64,000 nucleotides of DNA, from contig JBJKVO010000002.1 in NCBI GenBank assembly GCA_045562555.1, positions 173,765-237,764 of the forward strand, given 5' to 3'. A model generated the notes under the pieces. That model had not been told where the DNA came from, searched no databases, and worked only from the letters and a program-made list of their open reading frames with translations. The translations under genes and the position numbers were made by a program. Below are positions 26,177-35,804 of the stretch, in pieces; position 1 is the first letter of the stretch; each line of letters begins with the position of its first letter. This DNA is from UBA2588 sp002339805. Its GTDB lineage: Bacteria > Chloroflexota > Dehalococcoidia > Lucifugimonadales > UBA3495.

Positions 26177-27718
26177 TTGGACGAAAAACTTGTTATTTTA
26201 GATTATGGATCTCAATACACTCACCTTATTGCGAGAAGGGTTAGAGAACAAAAAGTGTATTCTGAGGTTCATCCTCCTGAAATTGCCATGGGAAATATCA
26301 CGGATATGGACTCTGTTAAAGGCATTGTGCTCTCTGGAGGCCCTATGAGTGTTTATGACGAGAATGCGGCTACTGTTCCAGATTGGGTGTTTCGCAGTGG
26401 ACTTCCTGTGCTTGGAATCTGCTATGGCATGCAAGCTATTGTTCATCAGCTTGGAGGAAAAGTAGAGCCTGGAGACCTCAAAGAATATGGCTTAGCGAAT
26501 TTATCAATTGGAATGGTAACTGAAACGATTTTGGCGCAAATACCTACAGCCTCGTCTGTGTGGATGAGTCACGGAGACAAAGTTGTTGAATTACCTTCCG
26601 GTTTTCGGACGTTGGCTAGCACAGACAATACCGAATATTGCGTAGTTTCTAGTGAAAATAATAATGTATACGGAATTCAGTTTCATCCTGAAGTTCATCA
26701 TACTGCCTATGGAGCTACTTTCTTAAACAATTTTCTGGTTGGAATCTGTGGGTTTTCCCAAACGTGGGATTCTGGTAGGTTCATAGAATCGAGCATGGAA
26801 AATCTAAGAGATCAATTAGGTTCCTCCAAAGTTGTGTGCGCCTTATCGGGAGGAGTAGATTCTGCTGTTACGGCTGCATTATTACATCATGCAGTCGGGG
26901 ATCAATTGAAATGTATTTTTGTAAACAATGGACTTCTCAGACTTGATGAGGAAAATGAAGTTAGAGAGATATTTAAAGACACGTTAGATGTAGAAATTAA
27001 TTATTTAGATGCGGCCACCCGTTTTGTGGATAAATTGACAGGTATAGTAGACCCGGAAATGAAACGTAAGACCATAGGTTATGAGTTCATTAAATGTTTC
27101 GAGGAAGAGACTGATAAGCTCGGAGGTATCGAATTCCTGGCTCAGGGTACCCTATATCCGGACGTTATTGAGAGCGTAAGTACAGTAGGCAAGGCTGCTG
27201 TTATAAAAACTCACCATAATGTGGGCGGACTGCCTGAGAATATGCAGCTCAAATTGGTTGAGCCGCTTAGGTATTTATTTAAAGACGAAGTTAGGAAAGT
27301 GGGATTAGAATTAGGCTTACCATCTAAGATAGTTGATCGGCAACCGTTTCCAGGCCCAGGATTGGCTATTCGCATTATTGGTGAAGTTACTCAAGATAAG
27401 CTAGATATACTTAAGCTTTGTGACAGAATAGTCACTGATGAGCTTGCTAAATCAGAGTGTTATGAAGAAATTTGGCAAGGGTTTGCAGTGCTCACTGACA
27501 GCCATACTGTTGGTGTTATGGGCGATTTCAGGACCTACGGATACGTGTGTGCGCTTAGAATTGTTTCTAGTGAAGACGCTATGACTGCTAACTGGGTAAA
27601 AGTACCCTATGAAGTACTCGAAACCATTTCTTCAAGAATTGTTAATGAAGTATCGGGTGTAAATAGAGTAGTTTACGACATAACAAATAAACCTCCTGGT
27701 ACGATTGAATGGGAATAA
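26177..27718 (+). CDS. guaA: GMP synthase (glutamine-hydrolysing)
   Basis: 513 residues from TTG 26177. The amidotransferase domain begins LVILDYGSQYTHLIARRVRE, with the catalytic Cys in GICYGMQ and His-Glu in FHPEVHH. The synthase domain has the ATP pyrophosphatase loop ALSGGVDSAVTAALL and ends with the dimerisation domain and TNKPPGTIEWE. It converts XMP to GMP. It is divergent from tsaC and set apart from the other purine genes. Confidence 0.97.
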   Translation: MDEKLVILDYGSQYTHLIARRVREQKVYSEVHPPEIAMGNITDMDSVKGIVLSGGPMSVYDENAATVPDWVFRSGLPVLGICYGMQAIVHQLGGKVEPGDLKEYGLANLSIGMVTETILAQIPTASSVWMSHGDKVVELPSGFRTLASTDNTEYCVVSSENNNVYGIQFHPEVHHTAYGATFLNNFLVGICGFSQTWDSGRFIESSMENLRDQLGSSKVVCALSGGVDSAVTAALLHHAVGDQLKCIFVNNGLLRLDEENEVREIFKDTLDVEINYLDAATRFVDKLTGIVDPEMKRKTIGYEFIKCFEEETDKLGGIEFLAQGTLYPDVIESVSTVGKAAVIKTHHNVGGLPENMQLKLVEPLRYLFKDEVRKVGLELGLPSKIVDRQPFPGPGLAIRIIGEVTQDKLDILKLCDRIVTDELAKSECYEEIWQGFAVLTDSHTVGVMGDFRTYGYVCALRIVSSEDAMTANWVKVPYEVLETISSRIVNEVSGVNRVVYDITNKPPGTIEWE

Positions 27719-27786
27719 TATAATGAAAATATTGACTGATAATATCCAGCCAATGTTTTTATTGTGATTGCACAGGTGAAAATTAA

Positions 27787-28281
27787 ATGGGCTTGTTAGA
27801 TATCTCGTTAATCTTTTCCATCTTGTTTTGTAGTTTGGTGGGAGGGTTCATTTTTACATATGCAATTGTTGTCATGCCAGGGTTGTCTAAACTTAGCGAT
27901 AAAGACTTTATAAGAGCATTTCAGGTGACGGATACTATAATACAAAACAATCAACCAGTATTCATGTTCACTTGGATAGGCTCTATTGTCGCATTGTTAA
28001 CTACAATTTTAATTTCAATGGTAAGTGTTGGACTATCAGAAGCTTGGTTAGTAATTATAATTGGTGCTGCTTATTTGTTGGGTGTCCAAGGCATAACGGT
28101 GGCAATCCATATTCCCTTAAATAACCATATTCAAAAAATTAAAATCGAAGAGTTGACTGATAAAGTGTTAACTGAAGAGCGATCAAAATTTGAAACAAAA
28201 TGGAACGTCTTTAACAATATTCGTACAGGTGTCGCCATTTCTGTCATGTTGCTACTGCTCATACTCTTAAGTCTACGTTAA
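27787..28281 (+). CDS. DUF1772-type membrane protein
   Basis: 164 residues with four predicted membrane helices at about 8-30, 62-82, 88-110 and 145-163. The first helix runs into GGFIFTYAIVVMPGL, and HIPLNNHIQKI follows helix 3. This Phe/Tyr-rich helix plus N-N-x-I pattern is typical of DUF1772 (anthrone-oxygenase-like) proteins. Function in bacteria is unknown. It stands alone, with no obvious partner. Confidence 0.65.
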   Translation: MGLLDISLIFSILFCSLVGGFIFTYAIVVMPGLSKLSDKDFIRAFQVTDTIIQNNQPVFMFTWIGSIVALLTTILISMVSVGLSEAWLVIIIGAAYLLGVQGITVAIHIPLNNHIQKIKIEELTDKVLTEERSKFETKWNVFNNIRTGVAISVMLLLLILLSLR

Positions 28282-28397
28282 ACGAAACATTTGCAATTTA
28301 TTAAAAACAAAATCTTACAGCATAAGCTCTATTGAATGCGAATGACATTAGCACATATAAAAAAACATATGTTATCTTTACGTGTGTAGGTATGAAG

Positions 28398-29123
28398 ATG
28401 TTTGATTCAATTCCAGAAATTTTAAAACGTGAAATCAAGATATTAACGTTTGATCAATACGGTACAATTGTTGATATGCAGACGGGGCTAACTGAATTAG
28501 TGGGACCCTTCCTTAGGGATAAAGGATGGACTGGAAATCCCAATCAATTTGTAACCTGGTGGCGACGCACTCATTTTGAAGATTCTATGATCGACTCCCT
28601 CATAGATAGAGGACACACTCCTTACAGACAAATTGGGCACAGGGCAGTGAGCCAAGTTCTTGCTAGAGCCAAGATTAGTTACTCTCAATCCGAAGTAGAA
28701 TGGCTTGTGTCAGGAATTGAAAAATTGAAGCCATTCCCCGATGTTCTAAAAAGTCTAAATCAACTCCACAAACACTACAGGTTATCGATATTATCAAACG
28801 GTGATAGAGATATGCTGGAAACAGCAAAACAATACATTGGTTTTAAATTTGACCTGACAATCTCAGTACAAGAGGCTGGCGCTTTCAAACCCGATAAAAG
28901 AACCTATGCCAAAGCAGAAGAAATAATAGCTAACAAATTTGGAGATATCGAACGTTCTAATATACTCTTTGTCGCGAACCATGCCTTCGATTGTATAGGA
29001 GCAAAAGCATGGGGTTTCAGAACTGTTTTCATAGATCGAAGAAAACGGCCATTTGGGGAAAGCCCCCACCAACCTGACTTGATTGTAAAAGATTTTACTG
29101 AATTGGAGACTATTCTTATTTAG
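28398..29123 (+). CDS. HAD superfamily hydrolase, L-2-haloacid dehalogenase type
   Basis: About 241 residues. I chose ATG 28398 because AGG lies seven bases upstream; the frame is open to 28332. The nucleophile motif is F-D-Q-Y-G-T with Asp19, the D-x-Y-G-T form of the type II haloacid dehalogenase/phosphatase group. SILSNGD (motif II), KPDKRTY (Lys, motif III) and FVANHAFDCIGAKAWG (motif IV) follow. In true dehalogenases motif IV reads S.N.WD; here it is A-N-H-A-F-D. The substrate is uncertain; dehalogenation is possible but not shown. Confidence 0.8.
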   Translation: MFDSIPEILKREIKILTFDQYGTIVDMQTGLTELVGPFLRDKGWTGNPNQFVTWWRRTHFEDSMIDSLIDRGHTPYRQIGHRAVSQVLARAKISYSQSEVEWLVSGIEKLKPFPDVLKSLNQLHKHYRLSILSNGDRDMLETAKQYIGFKFDLTISVQEAGAFKPDKRTYAKAEEIIANKFGDIERSNILFVANHAFDCIGAKAWGFRTVFIDRRKRPFGESPHQPDLIVKDFTELETILI

Positions 29124-29425
29124 ATAAATTTAAGGTTTATCTATCCTGACTACAAAAACTATAATCACTAAGATATTTCATTAATTTTGTCTCTCTTAGA
29201 GCTTGCTTACTGGATGCAAGTATACATACGCAATTGCCGTAATGCAGGCCTGTTTCTCAGAATCAGCCTATCTTTATTGAAGTATCTACTCAACATAAAA
29301 GGCTCAATGATTGACAATATGTAGTTTATAATCTACACTAACAGCATGAACATTAGGTTGCTCGGGCGAAGCATGCTTTGGGCGCTGTATTTCTAAATTT
29401 ATGAGGTACTGTCAGGTGGAAGTAA
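29124..29425. other. intergenic region of about 300 bases without a gene
   Basis: I find no open reading frame with a ribosome site, no tRNA and no hairpin with a T-run. Near its right end TTGACA at 29311-29316 is followed after 17 bases by TACACT at 29334-29339, a good sigma-70-like promoter for the SOUL-family gene about 85 bases downstream. The left part holds nothing I can identify. Confidence 0.5.
29311..29339 (+). promoter_or_regulatory. predicted sigma-70 promoter of the SOUL-family gene
   Basis: A perfect -35 TTGACA and a 17-base spacer precede -10 TACACT. A TATAAT at 29327 is only 10 bases from the -35 and so is not a partner for it. Confidence 0.5.
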
Positions 29426-29992
29426 ATGAAAAAAATAGTCGTGCTAATCGCAGCCGTGGTAATCATCGGGTTGATAATTGTGTGGATGATGTCGTTCGAA
29501 GAGCCTGAATATAAGACTGGATACGAATCTGGGTCTTATTCAGTACGGTTTTATGATGAGCGGATTGTAGTGCAAACTGCGGTTGGCAGAGGAGATAGTG
29601 GATTTGGGAAATTATTTAATTACATCTCTGGAGCGAATAAAGATTCTGTCAAGATTGATATGACCACTCCTGTAACTCAATCGGACGATGGCGGTGAAAT
29701 GGTCATGCAATTTTATCTTCCTTCAAAATTTAACAAGTCAAATGTTCCTGTTCCTACTGATGACAGAGTGGAAATTTCCGTGATAGACGCGGGATATTTT
29801 GCGGTAGCCAGGTATTCGGGGAGGTCTTCTGATAAGAACTTTGTCAAACATTTAGATATGCTTAAATCAGAACTAGACAAGGATAAAGTATCTATACTCG
29901 GGCCTTCAATCAAAGCCACTTACAACGGGCCTTTCACCCCTCCGCAACTGCGTCGAAATGAAGCTATGTATCCGATAGAATGGAATGATTAA
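29426..29992 (+). CDS. SOUL heme-binding family protein, membrane-anchored
   Basis: 188 residues. An N-terminal hydrophobic helix (residues 4-24) has Lys2-Lys3 before it and no cleavage motif, so it is probably an anchor with the domain outside the membrane. The SOUL/HBP domain follows: YSVRFYDERIVVQT, FGKLFNYISGANK, DMTTPVTQSDDG and MQFYLPSKF. SOUL proteins bind heme or porphyrin, and several have other or unknown roles. The ribosome site is GGTGGAAGTAA before ATG. Confidence 0.88.
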   Translation: MKKIVVLIAAVVIIGLIIVWMMSFEEPEYKTGYESGSYSVRFYDERIVVQTAVGRGDSGFGKLFNYISGANKDSVKIDMTTPVTQSDDGGEMVMQFYLPSKFNKSNVPVPTDDRVEISVIDAGYFAVARYSGRSSDKNFVKHLDMLKSELDKDKVSILGPSIKATYNGPFTPPQLRRNEAMYPIEWND

Positions 29993-30253
29993 ATGAACAG
30001 TGGTTGTTGCGAGCTCAATCAACCCTAGCCGGAAAGACTCGTTATGGTTCGCTCATCCCCATACTCTCCATATCCCGCAATGCTTAAGTTATCAAATATA
30101 GAGTAGGCATGGGAAAATGGTATTTTGGTGATTCCGGCAAAAGTCTTCATGTCTAAAATGAGATACAATCAATGATATAAATGGTATGCATTTGATGATT
30201 TATGTAATGCTTATCTAGCTCACAAATCAAATAGGAATTTCCAAACTCAAAAT

Positions 30254-30715
30254 ATGATCAATGTAACCACAGAATTAATACGTGCTCATGAAGCCGACCT
30301 GTTGCTGGATGCGTCGGACCAATACATGGAGAGACTATATCCTGCAGAAAGTAATCATTTAATTTATCTAGATGAATTACTAGCTTCCACCAGTGTCTTT
30401 ATAGGGGCTTATGTAGAGGACATTATTGTGGGATGTGGAGCTATAGTGGCCAAATTCGATACTGAGGATTACGGGGAAATTAAAAGAATATTCGTAGACG
30501 AGGCATATCGAGGCTATAAGATAGGTACTGTGCTGATGAATCGATTGGAAATGCTTGCCGCGGACCGAGGTACTAGAAAACTCAGACTGGAGACAGGAAT
30601 ATTCCAAGAGCCCGCTATCAAACTATATGAAAATCTTGGCTACACAAAAATTCCGCCATTTGGCGATTATGACGAGGATCCCTTGAGCATATTTATGGAA
30701 AAAATAATTCTTTAG
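30254..30715 (+). CDS. GNAT family N-acetyltransferase
   Basis: 153 residues, one GNAT domain. The acetyl-CoA loop is YRGYKIGTVLMNRLE (the R-x-x-G-x-G/A pattern), preceded by the strand IKRIFVDEAY and followed by LRLETGIFQEPAIKLYENLGY. Similar small acetyltransferases act on amino acids or amines; the substrate is unknown. It is followed after three bases by a LysE-type exporter, so the pair may modify and export the same amino compound. Confidence 0.85.
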   Translation: MINVTTELIRAHEADLLLDASDQYMERLYPAESNHLIYLDELLASTSVFIGAYVEDIIVGCGAIVAKFDTEDYGEIKRIFVDEAYRGYKIGTVLMNRLEMLAADRGTRKLRLETGIFQEPAIKLYENLGYTKIPPFGDYDEDPLSIFMEKIIL

Positions 30716-30718
30716 TAT

Positions 30719-31312
30719 ATGTCAGATTATGTACCTTTATGGATGTTCGTGATTCTTATGGTTTCTACTCCCGGGCCCGCGAATATACTCCTCATGGGGT
30801 CTGGTGCGCAACATGGGTTTATAAAATGTGTAAATTTTATGTTAGGACTAGCTAGCGGTAAAATTGTACTAAACATAGCAATTCCATTGGGCTTAGGTCT
30901 TGTGATAGATAAGTACCCTCTAGGCACTACAATTTTCGTTTATTTGAGTGCTGGATATATGTCATGGCTTGCACTGAGAAGCTGGAACAATCATAAAAAA
31001 TCATCCTCAGAAATTAAACCTTTGACTTATATACACGGGACTCTAGTCCATCCGTTGAGCCCTAAGGCCTGGGTTATGTCTTTGTTGGCGTATTCCCAAT
31101 TTGGCCCTGAGTTTAGTGGGCTTTTTGAAGAGAGAATGTTAATTCCTTTGAGCTTTTTGATGGGCCAACTTGTTTTTCACTCTCTTTGGTGTTTATCTGG
31201 GGTATTGTTGAAAACCACTGTGGGTTCTAACGCGTTATTGAACAGGTGTTTGATCATTATTACCATTTTGGTGGTTTTATGGGCGCTATTTTATGGTTTG
31301 TCCCTAGATTAA
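30719..31312 (+). CDS. LysE family amino-acid exporter
   Basis: 197 residues, about six membrane helices. The N-terminal STPGPANILLMGSGAQHGF stretch is the conserved LysE/RhtB motif (PGPN/A), and KAWVMSLLAYSQF matches the second half. Members export amino acids or homoserine lactones. The three-base gap to the GNAT gene indicates one operon. Confidence 0.85.
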   Translation: MSDYVPLWMFVILMVSTPGPANILLMGSGAQHGFIKCVNFMLGLASGKIVLNIAIPLGLGLVIDKYPLGTTIFVYLSAGYMSWLALRSWNNHKKSSSEIKPLTYIHGTLVHPLSPKAWVMSLLAYSQFGPEFSGLFEERMLIPLSFLMGQLVFHSLWCLSGVLLKTTVGSNALLNRCLIIITILVVLWALFYGLSLD

Positions 31313-31403
31313 TTATATAAATCAACTTTAAAATTTGAATTATTACTCGGTTTGCTTTTTAATGTATTGGTGTTATCAAACTTTTATGTCCATGGAGGGA
31401 CTA

Positions 31404-32162
31404 ATGAGCGAAGAAATGAAACTTACAAGCGAGACTATCGAACTCTTACATAAGAGAGTGAGTGTGAGAAAGTACTCCGATGAACCAGTACCCCAAGAAA
31501 TGATAGATTCCGTGTTGAGTGCTGCGTTTAGAGCACCTACTTCATCTAACATTCAAGCCTACAGTGTGATCGTAGTCAGAGATCAGGAAATTAAGGATGA
31601 ATTATCAGTCCTAACTGGTAATCAGCGATGGGTTGCTCAGACGCCAGTGTTTCTAGCATTCTGTGCTGACTTAAGGGGAATGGAAGGTGCTTTAGAAAAA
31701 CATGAACACGATTTAGACGACAACAACCTAGAAATCGGGCTGGTATCAAGTATTGACGCGACTTTGGTTGGCATGTCTGCATATTTGGCTGCTGAGTCAG
31801 TTGGCCTGCAAGGGTTGATGATCGGCGGGGTCAGGAATGATACTAAGTCTGTTGCGAAAGCTTTAGGTCTTCCTAGTAAAGTGTATTGCGTGTTTGGCAT
31901 GTGCTTAGGATTCCCTGGAGAGGTTCCTAAATTGAAACCTAGGATGGCTTTCGACCATATGGTCCACCACGACCAGTATGATGCTGACAAGTTACACGCA
32001 GGATTGGATGCCTATGATAAGGCTTTGGCAGATCATTATCGAAGCCTGGGAAGGGAAACCACTGATGCTTCTTGGACAGACGACATTGATAGTAAATTCG
32101 CTGAACCTAGAAGAGATGACTTAAGAGAAGCATTGAAAGATTTGGGTTTCGATTTCAGGTAG
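31404..32162 (+). CDS. nitroreductase family NAD(P)H-dependent flavin oxidoreductase
   Basis: About 252 residues. I chose ATG 31404 because GGAGGGA ends five bases before it; the frame is open to 31335. It begins with the FMN-binding HKRVSVRKYSDEPVP and AAFRAPTSSNIQAYSVIVV, the signature of the NfsA/FRP group. It then has the QRWVAQTPVFLAFC stretch, GVRNDTKSVAKALGLP and CLGFPGEVPKLKPRM. Such enzymes reduce nitroaromatics, quinones or flavins; the natural substrate is unknown. The length fits the FRP subfamily. Confidence 0.87.
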   Translation: MSEEMKLTSETIELLHKRVSVRKYSDEPVPQEMIDSVLSAAFRAPTSSNIQAYSVIVVRDQEIKDELSVLTGNQRWVAQTPVFLAFCADLRGMEGALEKHEHDLDDNNLEIGLVSSIDATLVGMSAYLAAESVGLQGLMIGGVRNDTKSVAKALGLPSKVYCVFGMCLGFPGEVPKLKPRMAFDHMVHHDQYDADKLHAGLDAYDKALADHYRSLGRETTDASWTDDIDSKFAEPRRDDLREALKDLGFDFR

Positions 32163-32174
32163 CACATTAATAAT

Positions 32175-33302
32175 ATGAAAGAATCTGGTATTCCTGCTTT
32201 AATGATAGGAATTTCAACCACCGGAACCGGTGGTTATGAGCGGCTTGAATACTCGGAAAACTTGCCTGTGCCAGAGGTTGGCCCTACAGAGGTGTTAGTC
32301 AGGGTACTAGCAGCAGGAGTAAATAATACTGAAATCAATACCCGTTTAGGCTGGTACTCGACAAGTGTTGACGTAGGCACCAATAGTCATTATGAGATTA
32401 CTAGTGATGGCTCAAGAGGCATGAGAAACGGCGGCTGGAACAAGAAAACTCCTTTCCCTTTGATTCAAGGAACGGATTGCTGTGGTGAAGTGGTAAAGAT
32501 AGGAGCACTGGGGAACCCTGAATTGGTAGGGAAAAGAGTGCTAGTTCGACCATGTGTTGAGATAATCGATTCTCAAGGCGGTCCCAATTGTCAGTGGATG
32601 GGTTCAGACTTTAATGGTTCATTTGCTCAGTTTGTGGTGGTGCCCCAAACTGAAGTATTCCCTATATCGAGTGATTGGACTGACGAGGAGTTAGGGGTAA
32701 TCCCTTGCGCCTATGGCACAGCTGAAAACATGTGTATTAACGCAAATGTGAAGGCCGGAGATACAGTGTTGATCCCAGGAGGCTCCGGAGGAGTTGCAAC
32801 TGCTGCAATCAAGTTATGTAAGCTTAGAGGTGCGACAGTTATCTCAATAACGAATCAGTCAAAAAGAGATTATGTACTAGAAATGGGGGCAGACATTGTT
32901 TACGCAGGTCGACATGGAGGATCTGGTTGGAAGTCAATGACCAAGGATATGCGTAATCAGGTGGACGTTGTTATAGACAATGTCGGAGGAGAAGGTTTTT
33001 TAGATTTACTGAACTGTCTAAAGGCTAATGGGAGTTATGTTTGCAGTGGAGCTATAAATGGTCCGGTCGTACCTTTAGACTTGAGAACAATGTACTTACA
33101 GGATTTGACCTTAATTGGCACCACTTCCTGGTCAAATTCAGTATTCCCTAATTTAATTGGTTACATACAGCAAAGTTTGATATCTCCCCCACGGGTGACC
33201 TCATTTCCTCTAAGGAAAATCGAAGAAGTGCAAAAACTATTTATTGCAAAAAAAGATTTAGGCAAGTTTGCATTGATGCCCCCTGCTCCTGGCAGGCCCT
33301 AA
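32175..33302 (+). CDS. MDR-family alcohol dehydrogenase/quinone oxidoreductase
   Basis: 375 residues. GroES-like N-terminal domain with VLVRVLAAGVNNTEINTR and GTDCCGEVVKIG, then the Rossmann domain with GGSGGVATAAIKLCK and IDNVGGEGFLDLLN. The Zn-ligand pattern of classical alcohol dehydrogenases is not complete, so a quinone-reductase-like or acid-dehydrogenase role is as likely. It lies 12 nt after the nitroreductase, in the same orientation, and may share its transcript. Confidence 0.8.
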   Translation: MKESGIPALMIGISTTGTGGYERLEYSENLPVPEVGPTEVLVRVLAAGVNNTEINTRLGWYSTSVDVGTNSHYEITSDGSRGMRNGGWNKKTPFPLIQGTDCCGEVVKIGALGNPELVGKRVLVRPCVEIIDSQGGPNCQWMGSDFNGSFAQFVVVPQTEVFPISSDWTDEELGVIPCAYGTAENMCINANVKAGDTVLIPGGSGGVATAAIKLCKLRGATVISITNQSKRDYVLEMGADIVYAGRHGGSGWKSMTKDMRNQVDVVIDNVGGEGFLDLLNCLKANGSYVCSGAINGPVVPLDLRTMYLQDLTLIGTTSWSNSVFPNLIGYIQQSLISPPRVTSFPLRKIEEVQKLFIAKKDLGKFALMPPAPGRP

Positions 33303-33395
33303 AAGGTGACGATCTCAGGTCGTGACCCCAAAGTGGGTGTGCTAGGATTTGTAAAGATTAAGTTCTTAAATTTTAATGGCTTTAATGGAAGATCT

Positions 33396-34664
33396 ATGAA
33401 AACTTTAGTGATAGGGTCGGGTGCCAGAGAACATGCAATGGCATGGAAGCTGTATATGAGTGAACAAGTATCTAGTGTCCATTCTTTTCCTGGAAATATT
33501 TCTATGCGAGATATGGGTCCTACGCACGACGGAGATATTTGTGATTTCAAAAAAATACAGCATATATGTAACGTTGAACACATTGATTTACTGGCAATAG
33601 GGCCTGAAGTACCACTGTCTGCGGGTATTGTTGACTATTTCGCAGGCTCCGACATTAAAGTATTTGGGCCAAGCAAGGCTTCGAGCCAACTAGAATCTAG
33701 CAAAGCTTTTGCCAAAGATTTATTGAGTGTGCTAGGAATACCGAGTCCTTTACATCATACTTTCCAGGATTTCAGTGCTGCAAAAAGCTGGGTTGAATCT
33801 AACAGTGTTCCACTTGTAATTAAGGCAGATGGCTTGGCTGCTGGTAAGGGAGTATTTATCGCGGATACCAAAGAAGAACAACTCTCTGCTGTATATGCAA
33901 TCATGTCGAACCGAATATTTGGAGAATCCGGCGACAAGATCGTAATAGAGGAAAAAATAGAAGGCCCTGAAATAAGCGTGTTTGTGTTTTGTGATGGTAC
34001 AGATATTTCAGATGCGGTGGTGGCTTGTGATTATAAACGTATAGGTGACGGAGATGTTGGGCCTAACACCGGAGGTATGGGTAGCTATAGTTACCCTGGA
34101 ATAATCTCTGAGGCTCAATTGAGTCAGATTAAAGAAATAATACTAAGGCCTGTGGTGGAGCATATGACTGAAATAGGAACACCATATTCAGGAGTCTTGT
34201 ATGCAGGTCTTATGCTCACAACTTCTGGGCCTCAAGTATTAGAATTTAATTGCCGTTTTGGGGACCCTGAGGCCCAGGTGATTCTACCCAGGCTAGAATC
34301 GGATCTTGGGAGTGTCATGTATAGTTGTGCCGCAGGCAAACTTTCACAAGCTCGCGTATCGTGGGATGATAAAGCTTCCGTAGGCGTGGTATTGGCGTCT
34401 GAGGGCTACCCTGACGCTTACAAAACAGGATTCCCTGTTACAGGCTTAGATCATAGCTCATCTGGGACATATGTATTTTGTGGAGGAGTGAAAGAAGGTC
34501 AAGAGGATAGTATTATCACTTCTGGTGGCAGAGTATTAACCGTCGTGGGTCATGCTGATAATGTCCAAGAAGCCCGGGATTTATCGTATGCAAGATCAGA
34601 ATCCATCAACTTTATCAATAAATTCCATAGAAACGACATAGGTTCTTTCATGCGTACGGCATAA
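33396..34664 (+). CDS. purD: phosphoribosylamine-glycine ligase
   Basis: About 422 residues from ATG 33396, matching the usual PurD start MKTLVIGSGAREHAMAWKL; GTG 33306 is open but unlikely. ATP-grasp motifs are VIKADGLAAGKGVFI, GPEISVFVFCDG, NTGGMGSY and EFNCRFGDPEAQVILPRL. It is step two of IMP synthesis. The next purine gene, purE, follows after an unknown acidic gene. Confidence 0.95.
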   Translation: MKTLVIGSGAREHAMAWKLYMSEQVSSVHSFPGNISMRDMGPTHDGDICDFKKIQHICNVEHIDLLAIGPEVPLSAGIVDYFAGSDIKVFGPSKASSQLESSKAFAKDLLSVLGIPSPLHHTFQDFSAAKSWVESNSVPLVIKADGLAAGKGVFIADTKEEQLSAVYAIMSNRIFGESGDKIVIEEKIEGPEISVFVFCDGTDISDAVVACDYKRIGDGDVGPNTGGMGSYSYPGIISEAQLSQIKEIILRPVVEHMTEIGTPYSGVLYAGLMLTTSGPQVLEFNCRFGDPEAQVILPRLESDLGSVMYSCAAGKLSQARVSWDDKASVGVVLASEGYPDAYKTGFPVTGLDHSSSGTYVFCGGVKEGQEDSIITSGGRVLTVVGHADNVQEARDLSYARSESINFINKFHRNDIGSFMRTA

Positions 34665-34754
34665 ATGACCTATTAGTATCGTATAGAATGACGGTTTATG
34701 CTAGGATTCTCTGGTAGATTTAATGGAATATGAAGGACTGGAATTTTACATATC

Positions 34755-35207
34755 ATGAGTGAATGGGACGACAATCTGCAAGGCCTAGCTTCGGAACTCA
34801 AAGAAGCTAGAGAAAATAGAGATAATTTCATTGCAGAAACTGAGGCTACAAACGAGCAATTTAAGAAGGAAATAGAATCGCAATTTTCCGAGCTTGGTAT
34901 AGAAGATTTGTTGAAGGAAATGAATCGTATATTGTTGTTGGACTCTGGAACTGTGGTGTTGACTAAATCGTGGGACGAGACATCCATATCAGACGAAGAC
35001 GACGAAGACGAAGATGATGAAAATGCAGATTTCATAAGTTGTGTATTGGAATGGTTTGAGATTGACGAAAGAGAACTTGCTGTAGACTTGGGAAGAGATG
35101 ATTCTGGATTATATCTGGAAGTTAACGGGCATGAGATTTCCATAGAACAAGGTGCTCTTCAAGCAGCTTTGTTGTACGCAATCAAAGAAGAATTGGAATT
35201 TGTTTAG
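34755..35207 (+). CDS. acidic protein of unknown function with coiled-coil start
   Basis: 150 residues, very acidic. Residues 1-45 look like a coiled coil (LASELKEARENRDNFIAETEA), followed by a run of about 14 Asp/Glu/Ser near residue 78. A compact C-terminal part (LEVNGHEISIEQGALQAALLYAIKEELEF) follows. It is in the middle of the purine run (purD, this gene, purE). I do not recognise it. Its codon frame and ATG are sound, and the antisense frame over it is low-complexity serine and not a gene. Confidence 0.7.
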   Translation: MSEWDDNLQGLASELKEARENRDNFIAETEATNEQFKKEIESQFSELGIEDLLKEMNRILLLDSGTVVLTKSWDETSISDEDDEDEDDENADFISCVLEWFEIDERELAVDLGRDDSGLYLEVNGHEISIEQGALQAALLYAIKEELEFV

Positions 35208-35307
35208 ATTTTGCTAGTTTGTCCTTTTAACGCTTGGGTTTACTCCTGAGATGAACGACTACTAGCGAGATAGAAGAACCGTAGTACTACTTAGGAGACT
35301 GAATAAC

Positions 35308-35802
35308 ATGACAAGTAATGGCGGAAACCCGATTGTGGCAATTCTAGGGGGTAGCACCTCCGATTTTCCGATTTTGAGTAAAGCCACTGAGATTTTGAAT
35401 GAACTTGGCATAGCTAATGAATTAAAAGTTGTATCAGCGCATAGGACGCCCGATTTGTTGTTTGATTATGCAGAGAAGGCTTCAGGAAGAGGGATCAAGA
35501 TTATTATCGCTGGAGCGGGTGGCGCTGCCCATTTACCTGGAATGCTAGCATCAAAAACAATATTGCCAGTTATTGGTGTACCGATACCGTCAGAACACCT
35601 GAAAGGAATGGATTCTCTTCTATCAATCGTGCAGATGCCTAGAGGTGTTCCAGTGGCAACAGTTGCCATTGGAGGCGCTGAAAATGCTGCCATACTAGCC
35701 GCAGAAATGTTAGCTATATCTGATAGTGGAGTGAATGCAAAATTACAGAAATGGCGACAGGATATGACTGCGAAGATTATGATCGACCATAAGAGCACAT
35801 AA
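35308..35802 (+). CDS. purE: N5-carboxyaminoimidazole ribonucleotide mutase
   Basis: 164 residues, class I PurE. The substrate loop is ILGGSTSDFPIL, the catalytic His is in SAHRTPDLL, and AGAGGAAHLPGMLAS and PVIGVPIPSEHLKGMDSLLSIVQMPRGVPVATVAI follow. It works with PurK, whose gene begins three bases later. Step six of IMP synthesis. Confidence 0.96.
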   Translation: MTSNGGNPIVAILGGSTSDFPILSKATEILNELGIANELKVVSAHRTPDLLFDYAEKASGRGIKIIIAGAGGAAHLPGMLASKTILPVIGVPIPSEHLKGMDSLLSIVQMPRGVPVATVAIGGAENAAILAAEMLAISDSGVNAKLQKWRQDMTAKIMIDHKST

Positions 35803-35804
35803 TT

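Noticed and set aside
29311..29332. TTGACA with TATAAT as a promoter
   Set aside because: Spacing is only 10 bases; the TACACT 17 bases away is the better -10.
34673..35143. A 156-codon serine-rich minus-strand frame
   Set aside because: It is the complement of the Asp/Glu-rich gene at 34755; the serine run is a mirror of acidic codons.
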